The notes under the pieces were generated by a model that was not told where the DNA came from, searched no databases, and saw only the letters and a program-made list of their open reading frames with translations. A DNA stretch of 64,000 nt, taken from NCBI GenBank assembly GCA_040219575.1, contig JAVJSD010000008.1, positions 1 through 64,000 on the forward strand. Direction: 5' to 3'. Positions 27,572 to 35,516 of this stretch are shown here, piece by piece (position 1 is the first letter of the stretch; every line of letters starts with the position of its first letter). Both the position numbers and the translations under genes were made by a program. Source of the DNA: JAVJSD01 sp040219575 (lineage in GTDB: Bacteria; Planctomycetota; Planctomycetia; Pirellulales; Pirellulaceae).

Positions 27572-27884
27572 GAACGACTCCAGGCGTAAGCAAGGATTCC
27601 GCGGCGAGCGGCAAGTGAGAGGGACCTTCTGGCCACAGTTTAGTTCGCGGCGCATCGAGGTTTCAACTGACGCCTCTGAAGAAATGCGCACCTGGCGCTA
27701 TGAGCGTCGAGGGCCGGCGCTGCGGGTGCTTGTTCGCCGCCGGCCGCGATGGCGGATAGAATAGCCACCATGCCGCGGTTCAACGAGGCGCCCACTCCGA
27801 CCGGCGCCCACTCCGGCCGCGGCGAACGTCCGCAAGATCCCGTGCACGCCCCGAAGCAAGATGTCCTTTCCACAAGGCAACACC
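27572..27884. other. Divergent intergenic region
   Basis: About 310 bases separate the SGNH hydrolase and alpha/beta hydrolase genes, which face away from each other, so both promoters should lie here. I see no strong -35/-10 pair, repeat of the window's families, or small gene. Confidence 0.35.
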
Positions 27885-28745
27885 ATGACAACCGCACTCG
27901 CCTTCTTGTTGCTCACGTCCGTCTCGCAAGCTCAGAATCTCACTTCCGACATTCCCTATGCCGACCCCGCTCATGAGCGTCAGGTGCTCGACGTTTACGC
28001 GCCGGCCGGCGCCAAGGACCTGCCCGTCGTGTTCTGGATTCACGGCGGCGGCTGGCAGACCGGCGACAAGACGAGCGTGCAGATCAAACCGCGCGTGTTC
28101 AACGAACGTGGTTTTGTTTTCGTCTCGACGAATTACCGTCTGCTGCCGCACGTGGAGATGGACGTCCTGATCCGCGACGTCGCCAAGTCGCTGGGCTGGG
28201 TGCATCGCAACATCGCCGAGTACGGCGGCGATCCACGGCGGATTTTCGTGATGGGGCATTCGGCCGGCGCCCAACTGGCGGCCTTGATCTGCATCGACTA
28301 CCGCTACTTGAAGGAGGTGGGCGTTCCGTTCGACGCGCTCCAAGGATGCGTGCCCGTGGACGGCGACACGTTCGACCTGCCGGCGATCATTACGACGGCG
28401 GAGATTCGTCAGACGGTGCACCACTTTCCGCTTCCGAAGTTCGGCCACCGGGTGAAGTTCGGCAACGATCCCCAGAAGCACATCGATTTTTCGGCGGTCA
28501 CGCACGTCGCCAAAGGCAAGGGCATTCCGCCCTTTCTCATTCTGCACGTCGCCGGCCATCCGGACACGACCGCGCAAGCCAGACGCCTCGGCGCGGTGCT
28601 GAAAGAATCCGAAATCCCCGTCCAGGTGTTTGGCGCCCGCGAGACGACGCACAACAAACTCAACGCCGACCTGGGGCTCCCCGACGACCCGGCCACCAGG
28701 CAGTTGTTCGACTTCCTGAGCGGATTGATGTCGGCGAAAGGCTGA
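27885..28745 (+). CDS. Secreted alpha/beta hydrolase (esterase/lipase type)
   Basis: A short hydrophobic leader (ALAFLLLTSVSQAQ) is followed by an alpha/beta hydrolase of the hormone-sensitive-lipase/carboxylesterase style. The oxyanion motif HGGGW is at residues 53-57 and the nucleophile elbow GHSAGA at S126. A late TTHNKLN probably supplies the catalytic His. The DVYAPAG region is typical of secreted planctomycete esterases. The ATG at 27885 is preferred over one 24 bases upstream, because the leader then starts properly. The substrate is probably an acylated sugar or other ester; this is an inference. Confidence 0.85.
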   Translation: MTTALAFLLLTSVSQAQNLTSDIPYADPAHERQVLDVYAPAGAKDLPVVFWIHGGGWQTGDKTSVQIKPRVFNERGFVFVSTNYRLLPHVEMDVLIRDVAKSLGWVHRNIAEYGGDPRRIFVMGHSAGAQLAALICIDYRYLKEVGVPFDALQGCVPVDGDTFDLPAIITTAEIRQTVHHFPLPKFGHRVKFGNDPQKHIDFSAVTHVAKGKGIPPFLILHVAGHPDTTAQARRLGAVLKESEIPVQVFGARETTHNKLNADLGLPDDPATRQLFDFLSGLMSAKG

Positions 28746-28819
28746 ACCACCGATGCGCGATGTCCGCGACGCGAATTCCTAGCGAGATCGAGACGGCCGA
28801 AACTCCAACATCCGCGATA

Positions 28820-30319
28820 TCAGCGGCGTTGGGGTCCGTTGCCGGCGGCGTTCATCGCCTGCCGCACGATGTCGGCGTAGCGCTGGGGCGAAGCCCAGAA
28901 TCGCTCCAGACTCGCCTCATCCGTGAACAGGTACACCTGCTGGTTGTAGAACACGCCGTGTTTGCGATTGCCGTCGACCATTTGCCCACTCTCGGCGAAC
29001 CGCACGGGATCGTAGGCCGACAGCACGGGGCTGTAGTAGTCGGGATTGCCCAGGAATCGCTGCTGCTCTTCCGGCCCGACGAACAGGTACGTGCGTCCGC
29101 GGTGGATGGCGCCATAGCGGGGATCGCCCTTGGTCCACTTGTCTTGCGATTCGATCAAGGTCACCGGGCAGTAGCCGTCGAGCGTGATCGGCGGATTGTT
29201 CACTTGCTGCGCGGGCGGCGGCGATTGGCCGACCGGTCCCTGCGAGGGCGGCGTCTGGGAGGGAGGCCCCGCAGGACCGCCCTGAGACGGACCGCCAGGT
29301 GACGCGCCATAGGGATTCGATTGCGGGGAGCGCTGCGCGACGGAAGGTTGATTCGGGTCGGCGCCATAGGGATTGTCGATCACCTGCGAATTCTGCGGAG
29401 TGTAGCCGCCCGGACGCGACGCCGTGTTGGGCGGCGCGTTGGCGCCACCACCCCAACGATCGCCGACCGGCGCTGATTGCGGCGGACCGCCGAAGGCGCC
29501 TGCACCCACCGCGGGTCCCTGTGGGTTGTACGCTTGTTGTCCATTGGGTTGCTGGCCATACGCCGGCGGCGCGGGTTGCGCAGGGGCGTACTGCTGCGGA
29601 TTGAATGGACCTTGGCCGCTTGGGGGCGCGGCGCTTGAGGGCGCGCTGTTCTGACCGCCGAACTGCTGGTTGTAGGCCTGCATCTGCTGACCGTAAGGGC
29701 CGCCGTTCACACCGCCTTGCTGGTTGAATCCCTGGTCTCCCCAGCGACCGCCGCCCCGCGGAGGAAGCGTATTGCTGTTCCACTGCTGTGCGGGCTGCCC
29801 GATGTACCCGTCGGCGCCCGGCGCCGTGTACTGCGCCTGCCGGTAGGGATTTTCGGCGGCGGAAGGGTCGGTCGAGCCGCCGGCGATCTGCGGCTGGTAG
29901 AGGTAGCGATACTTGGCGGCGAGTTCGGCGACTTTCGACTTGTACTCGAGCGCCTGGCGCTCTCCGACCAGCTTACCGATCATTTTTCCCGAGGGCGTGG
30001 CGACGACGTCGGTGGGCCACTGGTCGACTCCGAACTGCTTGGCGATATCCCGCTGTTGCATGGCGTCGACCTTGACCGGGATGAAGTCGGCGGCGATCGA
30101 ATCGGCCACGTCTTCGCGAGTGAAGACGTAGCTTTCCATTCGCTGGCAAGGAGCGCAGCCGGTCGACCAGAAGTGGATCAGCAGCAGTTTTCCCTGGTGT
30201 TCGGCCTGGGCCATGGCGTCGGGGAGGCTGGCGGACCAGCGGACGCCTCCGGCCAGGGCGGTGGCGGTGCAGGCGAAGAACAGGGAACCGGTGAGCAGGA
30301 TGAGGGGAAGAACGCGCAT
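28820..30319 (-). CDS. Periplasmic thioredoxin fused to Pro/Gln-rich linker and YHS-like domain
   Basis: The signal peptide covers residues 1-23. A thioredoxin-like domain follows (about 30-140) with WSTGCAPCQRM, an intact CxxC, and the cis-Pro segment QWPTDVV. Then come some 200 residues rich in Pro, Gln, Gly and Asn (YAPAQPAPPAYGQQPNGQQ style), probably unstructured. The C-terminus (about 375-490) resembles YHS-type domains: LDGYCPVTL, IHRGRTYLFVGPEEQQRFL, and a second GVFYNQQVYLFTDE half. YHS domains are often metal-associated. AAAGGGGGCC precedes the ATG. A role in exported-protein thiol or metal handling is inferred. Confidence 0.82.
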   Translation of the reverse strand: MRVLPLILLTGSLFFACTATALAGGVRWSASLPDAMAQAEHQGKLLLIHFWSTGCAPCQRMESYVFTREDVADSIAADFIPVKVDAMQQRDIAKQFGVDQWPTDVVATPSGKMIGKLVGERQALEYKSKVAELAAKYRYLYQPQIAGGSTDPSAAENPYRQAQYTAPGADGYIGQPAQQWNSNTLPPRGGGRWGDQGFNQQGGVNGGPYGQQMQAYNQQFGGQNSAPSSAAPPSGQGPFNPQQYAPAQPAPPAYGQQPNGQQAYNPQGPAVGAGAFGGPPQSAPVGDRWGGGANAPPNTASRPGGYTPQNSQVIDNPYGADPNQPSVAQRSPQSNPYGASPGGPSQGGPAGPPSQTPPSQGPVGQSPPPAQQVNNPPITLDGYCPVTLIESQDKWTKGDPRYGAIHRGRTYLFVGPEEQQRFLGNPDYYSPVLSAYDPVRFAESGQMVDGNRKHGVFYNQQVYLFTDEASLERFWASPQRYADIVRQAMNAAGNGPQRR

Positions 30320-31117
30320 TGGCCCCCTTTACCTTCCATGCTGGAGCAATGACAATACCAATCGTCGACGCGCACTGAGCGCCGCGGAGGAATCCGCCTC
30401 CGCAGAGCTTATCGGATGCCCGCCGGTGGAAATGTAGAAAAAAGTCCGATTACAGCGGTAATAGCGGTTCTTCCGCCGGTGTGTGACGGGCCAAAAGAAG
30501 GGGGTGCGTCGGTCGTCGATCAAGAAAACTCGCCATTTTACCAGCCAGGGTGGGCGTGATAGCTTGACACAGACGAATAGATGAGTAAGATTCCGGTAGT
30601 TAGGCTTCTTCCTGGCATGTAAGCGCTATCGTTTTCCAAAGGACCTCTTTGGGAGTTTGCCCTACAAACCAATCTGCCTGGAAGCAGAGAGTTGTGTGGG
30701 GTATATCGGCGCTTCTCGGGCTTCCTTGGGCGTTTGGACTCAACACACCAAACGCGCTTTGTTTGCCTCGCTCCGAATGACGGCCGGTTCCCATTTCCGG
30801 TTTTGGAGAGGCGAGGAGGCCTGCGAGCAACGTCGCCGATAGCGAGCCTCGACCGTTCATGAAGTGATGGTCGTCTTGCTGCCAAGGTCGTTCTCCCGTG
30901 TGGTCGGCCGCCCGTGGTTGAAGAATTCCGGGTGCGTCTTCCACTTCTAAGTTACTGAGCACACTGACGTAGGCTCTGCCGCGGCTGGAACTTGTTTCCG
31001 GAGCGAACGAGAAACCCTTGTAAAACACCCAGGGGCTCGCGCAGTTCTACATCGCATCTCACGCATTATCTGATTCTGCGCGCGGAAACTCCGCGCCTCA
31101 CGCCACTTTCTTGGTGA
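30320..31117. other. Long leader/intergenic region before rho
   Basis: About 800 bases without a convincing gene lie between the divergent thioredoxin-YHS gene and rho. The left end carries the thioredoxin gene's promoter region and a GCGGAGG/CCTCCGC hairpin (near 30380-30405). At 31080-31096 there is a perfect 7-bp hairpin, GCGCGGA-AAC-TCCGCGC, about 20 bases before the rho start; it has no following T-run. Small open frames (for example 30657-30842) look random. A long rho leader could serve autogenous control, as known for rho elsewhere. Confidence 0.45.
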
Positions 31118-32413
31118 ATGGAAACCATGGGGAAGAAGAAGCAGCGCTCGAAACAACAGGGCGGAAACAACGGACGCTCACGCTCCTCATCTCCGCAGCA
31201 GCGCACCCGTCGCCGTCGTCGTCCTGGTGGTGAACACCAGCAACGCCGGCAAAACACCCCCGACAACGAACCGTTGGAAAATGGAGATGCACCGCTCGAG
31301 CCCGGCTACGGCATGCTCGAGATGCACCCCAATGGCTACGGCTTCCTGCGGAGTCCCGACAACAACTACTCCCGCGAACGCACCGATCCCTTCGTGCCCG
31401 GCACGATGATCGATCGCTATGGACTGCGGCAAGGGCTCATGATTCGGGCCAACGTGCAGTACGCCCGCAAGCAGCAGGGCCCGCGCGTCCGCGAAATCCT
31501 CGACGTGGACGGCATGCCGCCCGACGAGTACACGAACGTCAAGACGTTCGACTCGCTGACGCCGATCAACCCGGAGGTCTGGTTCCGCCTGGAGACCGGC
31601 CCGCAGCCGCTTTCGACCCGGATCATGGATCTGCTGACGCCGCTGGGCAAGGGGCAGCGGGCGTTGATCGTCGCGCCGCCGCGAACCGGCAAGACGATGC
31701 TGCTGCAGCACATCAGCCACGGCATCGCCACCAACTATCCCGGGGTCAAGCTGATCGTCCTGCTGATCGACGAGCGGCCCGAGGAAGTCACCGACATGCG
31801 CCGCAACGTGAACGGCGAAGTCGTGGCCAGCAGTCTCGACCAGGATGTCGAAAGCCATGTGCGGCTGTCGCAACTGGTGATCGAGCGCTGCCGTCGTCTG
31901 GCCGAGATGGGACAGGACGTGTTCCTGCTGATGGACTCCATCACGCGCCTGGCCCGGGCCTTCAACAAGTGGGTCGGCAACACCGGCCGCACTATGTCGG
32001 GCGGCGTCGACATCAAGGCCATGGACATCCCCAAGAAGCTGTTCGCCACGGCCCGGGCGTTCGAGGAGGGCGGCTCGCTGACGATCGTCGGCACCGCGCT
32101 GATCGACACTGGCAGCCGGATGGATGAACTGATCTTTCAGGAGTTCAAGGGCACCGGCAACATGGAGTTGGTGCTGGACCGCAAACTGGCGGACCGCCGC
32201 GTCTGGCCGGCGATCGACATCAACCAGAGCGGCACGCGTCGCGAAGAGTTGCTGCACGATCCCGACACGCTGCACGCCGTGACGATGCTTCGCCGCACGC
32301 TCACCTCGATGCACCACGTCGACGCCATGGAGCAGCTGACCAAACAACTCGGCCGGTTCAAATCCAACGCCGAGTTCATCAAGCTGATCAGCGGCGCCAA
32401 GGTGCTTGACTAG
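31118..32413 (+). CDS. rho: Transcription termination factor Rho
   Basis: This hexameric RNA helicase terminates transcription at C-rich unstructured RNAs. An Arg/Lys/Gln-rich N-terminal extension (residues 1-55) precedes the cold-shock-like RNA-binding domain (GYGMLEMHPNGYGFLR) and the ATPase core. Walker A is VAPPRTGKT (about 185-193), followed by LIVLLIDERPEEVTDM, FLLMDSITRLARAFN, and DIKAMDIPKKLF. At 431 residues it is about family length. The start is at ATG 31118 or nine bases later (GGAAACC precedes the second). Confidence 0.96.
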   Translation: METMGKKKQRSKQQGGNNGRSRSSSPQQRTRRRRRPGGEHQQRRQNTPDNEPLENGDAPLEPGYGMLEMHPNGYGFLRSPDNNYSRERTDPFVPGTMIDRYGLRQGLMIRANVQYARKQQGPRVREILDVDGMPPDEYTNVKTFDSLTPINPEVWFRLETGPQPLSTRIMDLLTPLGKGQRALIVAPPRTGKTMLLQHISHGIATNYPGVKLIVLLIDERPEEVTDMRRNVNGEVVASSLDQDVESHVRLSQLVIERCRRLAEMGQDVFLLMDSITRLARAFNKWVGNTGRTMSGGVDIKAMDIPKKLFATARAFEEGGSLTIVGTALIDTGSRMDELIFQEFKGTGNMELVLDRKLADRRVWPAIDINQSGTRREELLHDPDTLHAVTMLRRTLTSMHHVDAMEQLTKQLGRFKSNAEFIKLISGAKVLD

Positions 32414-32474
32414 CCCTGCTCGATTAGCCGGAAACCCACGGACGTCGTCGCCCGTCGTACAACGAATTCGTCGT

Positions 32475-32506
32475 ACAACGAAAAAGGCGGACAACGAAAA
32501 AGGCGG
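32475..32506 (+). repeat. Tandem duplication of ACAACGAAAAAGGCGG
   Basis: Two identical 16-base units (32475-32490 and 32491-32506) lie in the gap between the rho stop and the convergent gene. The second runs into the hairpin at 32502-32532. Related CGTCGTACAACG words precede it. Confidence 0.85.
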
Positions 32507-32532
32507 ACCACGGGGCAGCTCCGTGATCCGCC
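32502..32532. terminator. Possible bidirectional terminator hairpin after rho
   Basis: GGCGGA-c-CACGG pairs with CCGTG-a-TCCGCC around a short loop, an imperfect 11-bp stem in the convergent gap between rho and the minus-strand partner gene. There is no strong T-run on either side, so intrinsic termination is uncertain. Confidence 0.45.
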
Positions 32533-32583
32533 GAGCTTACGGGATCAAACCCCCGCAAGCGTTCTGTGGTCGCGCGGTGCAGT

Positions 32584-33345
32584 TCAGTCCGCCTTAGCGT
32601 TCTCCACGGCGATCAATCCGAGTTCGACCAGATCCTGCGCGAGTTCGATCAGCGTGTCCACTTCGCTGACGCGCGACAGTTCGGCCCAGTCGCCGATCGA
32701 GCACGGTTGGTTGTCGGCCAGGTCGTTCAGCAGCACCTGCCCCTCCAGTTCGAGTTGCACGCTGATGATGTCGCCGCCGTCGGCGAAGAACATCGTGTCG
32801 CATGGCAGCTCGCAACCCTCGTTCTCCTGGTCGAGCAAGGCTTGCGTCTGGAGTCGGGCCCAGGCTCGAATCGGATTCAAGTGCACCACGGTCTCCGGCA
32901 GCAACAGGTCGTCGGCATCTTCGTCCTCGCGTCGCAGCAATTGAAAGGCGACGTGTCGCTGGCGATGCTCCAACGCCAAACGCTCAATGGCGTGCCGCGT
33001 CCGCTGCACGGTGATGTAATCCTGTTGCACCAGAGTCAAACTCCCTGACGCTGTGAGCCAGCGAAGCATTCGCTCGCCGTCTGTTTGCGATGTGTCGAGC
33101 GCCTCGAGCGGCGTGTTTCGAATGTACTGCTTCAGCAAGTCGTCAAAGTCCTCGAAGGCGTCGCGGACGAACTCCAACTGCGCGGCAAGTTTGTCGAGAC
33201 GCTTGTCGAGATTGCCGTCGACGAACATCTTGACCGCGGCGGGTGCGGAATCGTCGGTCAGCAGGGTCACGGCGCTCTCGCGGTTTGGTCGCGACATGGC
33301 CTCGACCAGATCCGCAAGTTGCTTGCGATACGCGTCGTCGTGCAT
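32584..33345 (-). CDS. Putative MNIO partner protein of a RiPP cluster
   Basis: This acidic 253-residue protein is not recognised by sequence. It starts 20 bases after the MNIO gene stop, with GTGAGGACC before the ATG, so it is the third gene of the peptide operon. The first two thirds appear largely helical. The last 70 residues (DIISVQLELEGQVLLNDLADN onwards, ending ELAQDLVELGLIAVE) have the strand-helix-helix rhythm of winged-helix or PqqD-like recognition domains. Characterised MNIO enzymes (MbnB, TglH, ChrH, BufB) work with a partner that binds the precursor leader. By position this is the candidate, but I see no DUF2063-type signature, so it may be a new partner family. Confidence 0.65.
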   Translation of the reverse strand: MHDDAYRKQLADLVEAMSRPNRESAVTLLTDDSAPAAVKMFVDGNLDKRLDKLAAQLEFVRDAFEDFDDLLKQYIRNTPLEALDTSQTDGERMLRWLTASGSLTLVQQDYITVQRTRHAIERLALEHRQRHVAFQLLRREDEDADDLLLPETVVHLNPIRAWARLQTQALLDQENEGCELPCDTMFFADGGDIISVQLELEGQVLLNDLADNQPCSIGDWAELSRVSEVDTLIELAQDLVELGLIAVENAKAD

Positions 33346-33365
33346 GACAGGTCCTCACCGGCGGT

Positions 33366-34214
33366 CTATCGGGGTTCCAGCACCGTCTCCTCTTCCGAGG
33401 CGACCTGCTCGGCGATCTTGCGGGCGGTTTGAATCTCGTCGCGCCAGCCGGCCTCGTCGGGGAAGTTTTGATCGCGTTCGATGAACACGGCCGACACCTT
33501 CTCACGGGCCCTCCGCAAACTGTGCCGATACAGGTCCCACACCTCGGCGGGCACGGGGTGCGAATGGCTGTCGATGTACATGGCGGCCTGGTCGTCGAAG
33601 AAGCCGCCGGCCAGGTGCATCTGCACGCTCGCCGCCGCCGGCAGCACCTCGTCGATGAACTGTCGGGCGTCGAATCCGAAGTTTCGCGAATTGGCGTAGA
33701 CGTTCGTCACATCCAACAGCAGACCGCAACCGGTGCGCGTCAGCAGCTTTCGCAGGAACTCGGCTTCCGACATCTCGCCCCGAAGACGAAACAGGTAGGC
33801 GATCGTTTCGATGTAGAACTCGAGCGGCGCGAAGTACTCCACAATCGCATCGACGTTTCGCGAAGTGGCGTCGAGCGCCGCGCGGGTCGGCGGGACGGGC
33901 GCGAAGTGTCCCAGTTCCGTCCCGTGCGCCCCGTCGCGGGTGAAGCCGAGGTGATCGCTGATCGACCGCGCGTCGTTCTCCAGGGCGATGTCCTTGAGAC
34001 GCGCGAGATACTGCTCACTGGGCGGATCGGGACTCCCCGGCGAGAGCTTGAGCGCATGGATGCTGGCGTAGCGGACATCGAGCCCACCGATGTACCGCTC
34101 CACACGCAGCGGGTCGTCGGCCCGCTCGAAGGTGACTTCCACCGCGTCGATGGCGGGGTCGTCGAAGATCGGTCGGTTCTGCTCTCGCAGGGCGTATCCG
34201 ATGGCGGGAATCAC
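33366..34214 (-). CDS. DUF692 / MNIO family multinuclear non-heme iron oxidase
   Basis: This 282-residue TIM-barrel protein of the UPF0276/DUF692 family has members (MbnB, TglH, ChrH) that use clustered iron to oxidise cysteines or other residues in ribosomal peptides. The conserved blocks are present in order: SIHALKLSPG (H53), ISDHLGF (D87, H88), IET (E136), LLDVTNVY (D168, N171), VQMHLAGG (H200), DSHSHPVP (D215, H217) and FIERDQNFP (E246). GTG at 34214 is chosen because AAGAAGGAG lies eight bases upstream; the frame continues to 34298 without a better site. It sits between the Cys-rich peptide gene and the partner gene. Modification of that peptide is the inferred role. Confidence 0.88.
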   Translation of the reverse strand: MIPAIGYALREQNRPIFDDPAIDAVEVTFERADDPLRVERYIGGLDVRYASIHALKLSPGSPDPPSEQYLARLKDIALENDARSISDHLGFTRDGAHGTELGHFAPVPPTRAALDATSRNVDAIVEYFAPLEFYIETIAYLFRLRGEMSEAEFLRKLLTRTGCGLLLDVTNVYANSRNFGFDARQFIDEVLPAAASVQMHLAGGFFDDQAAMYIDSHSHPVPAEVWDLYRHSLRRAREKVSAVFIERDQNFPDEAGWRDEIQTARKIAEQVASEEETVLEPR

Positions 34215-34394
34215 GGCCGCAGCTCCTTCTTGCAAGCAGGAATTGTCCGGCGCTTGGGACAGGGAAAGTGACAGAAAGTATCGCGAGGGGCGACGCACCG
34301 ATCACCGAGGCGGCGCACGCCTGCCTCCACCACGGCGCGGCGGCCGCGTCGCGCCCTCGCGTTTGTTCCTCTGCTCATGTTCCGCAAGTTCCCG

Positions 34395-34517
34395 TTACCA
34401 ACAACGGCAACAACGGCAGCAGCGGCAACAATGTCGCGCGTAGTTGTCCTTCCGTTTCTCGGTTCGCAGACGTTTGATCTCGCGAACCAATTTCTTCTTC
34501 GTAGCGACAACGGACAT
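34395..34517 (-). CDS. 40-residue Cys-rich peptide, probable RiPP precursor for the MNIO
   Basis: On the minus strand AAGGGAGAATACG precedes an ATG at 34517 and a 40-residue frame ending in TAA at 34395. Residues 1-28 are a basic, leader-like helix (KKKLVREIKRLRTEKRKDNY). Residues 29-40 read HCCRCCRCCRCW: seven cysteines in twelve residues, as three CCR units plus CW. The gene lies 180 bases upstream of the MNIO gene on the same strand. The ribosome binding site, the sharp leader/core contrast and the neighbouring cysteine-modifying enzyme family all support a precursor peptide. The core is unlike MbnA, TglA or ChrA as I know them. A metal-binding or modified product is an inference. Confidence 0.75.
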   Translation of the reverse strand: MSVVATKKKLVREIKRLRTEKRKDNYARHCCRCCRCCRCW

Positions 34518-34864
34518 CGTATTCTCCCTTCGATTACGAACGCGGCGACGTCGGCCGAGCACCCCTCGACCCGCCCGCCGCCGGCTGGCCCCCGTCCCTC
34601 ATGGACGGCTGTTGCAAACGGCGAAAGCCGCGGGACTGAGGATGCAAGCCCCATGCCACGACGGCGGGGCGATTCGCAAGGTGCGACGCGCCAGGGGGTT
34701 GGCGTCATGACCGCCGACGCGCCGCACGGGGCGAAGTCTGAAAAACGTCGTCGCTTCGACGTCAAATCGTGGCCCGATTGCGACGGTACGGAGTTGCTTC
34801 CCAGTGCGCGATCGGCGACATTGACCGAAGTCGCCCGCAGCGATTTCTCCGAGAGAACGACATC
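34518..34864. other. Divergent region upstream of the peptide operon
   Basis: About 350 bases separate the peptide gene from the divergent plus-strand secreted gene. The region at 34590-34670 can fold: CCGTCC-CTCAT-GGACGG, then CGGC-GAAA-GCCG, then a CCCC/GGGG-containing arm. It may be another genomic repeat or a structured leader. Promoters for both directions should lie here; I see TTGACG on the minus strand near 34760 without a convincing -10. Confidence 0.4.
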
Positions 34865-35446
34865 ATGCTTCACCTGCTGACTGCTTCGGCGCTGTGTCTC
34901 GTTCTGGGGCAAAGCGGCATCCCGCTGGATTCCAACCTCCAGGACGGCGTCGCGCGCCGCGCCGCATCGTTGCCGCCGGTCCCCTACTCGGTGGCCGCGC
35001 CGGTCCGCAACGACGCGGGCAGCCTGCTGTACTTCGAGATGCGCCGCCGAGGCTACCCGCCGCTGGCTCCCCTGGCGCCGCCACAACCGCAGGCCGCGCT
35101 GCTCAAACTCGGGAGTCTGGAGTCGGGCGACGACCCCGCCACCCGCTCGGCGGTGGTCTTGCTGGTGTCGCGCCTGCTGTTGGCCCAGCTTGAAGTTGTC
35201 GCCGCCAAGGACAACCCCAACCTCGCCGCGCTGCGAGAGAGAGTGGCTGGACTCGAGCAACTCGCGCGGCAGTTTCGCAAGCTGCGGCAGCGGCCCGACC
35301 AGGAGTTGTTGGCTCGCAATCGCCAGCGGCTGCGCGACCAGTTGGAAACCAATGTCGAGGGGCTGCTGCAGTCCGAAACAAGGAACCACCCCCAACGAAA
35401 AGACTTGAAGCAAATCGCGGCCGCCTATCGACGGATCCTCCGCTGA
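34865..35446 (+). CDS. Small secreted protein, function unknown
   Basis: The 193-residue protein has a short signal peptide (MLHLLTASALCLVLGQSG). The mature part has a Pro/Ala-rich region (RRRGYPPLAPLAPPQPQ) and a helical, Arg/Leu/Gln-rich C-terminal half resembling a coiled coil (LRERVAGLEQLARQFRKLR). No family is recognised. The ribosome binding site is weak. It is divergent from the peptide operon, but no functional tie can be argued. Confidence 0.6.
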   Translation: MLHLLTASALCLVLGQSGIPLDSNLQDGVARRAASLPPVPYSVAAPVRNDAGSLLYFEMRRRGYPPLAPLAPPQPQAALLKLGSLESGDDPATRSAVVLLVSRLLLAQLEVVAAKDNPNLAALRERVAGLEQLARQFRKLRQRPDQELLARNRQRLRDQLETNVEGLLQSETRNHPQRKDLKQIAAAYRRILR

Positions 35447-35516
35447 CGCGCGCAGGACATTTACTTTCGCCCGTTCCACAATCAAACTAGTGCTTGGCGA
35501 CGGCTTGCTCTTCGAG

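Noticed and set aside
30600..31028. A 142-codon minus-strand frame in the rho leader region
   Set aside because: Composition looks random, there is no ribosome binding site, and it overlaps other equally long random frames.
34610..34670. Possible cyclic-di-GMP (GEMM-I) riboswitch, from GCAAAC, a GAAA-capped stem and GGGAC..GCAA.GCC words
   Set aside because: The spacing is wrong (extra bases between GGGAC and GCAA, one A missing) and the second stem with its receptor is not recognisable. It is kept only as an unspecified foldable segment.
34377..34880. A plus-strand frame of 167 codons opposite the Cys-rich peptide
   Set aside because: It begins without a ribosome binding site, crosses the foldable intergenic segment and shows no domain. 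The minus-strand peptide has a clear site and a patterned core.
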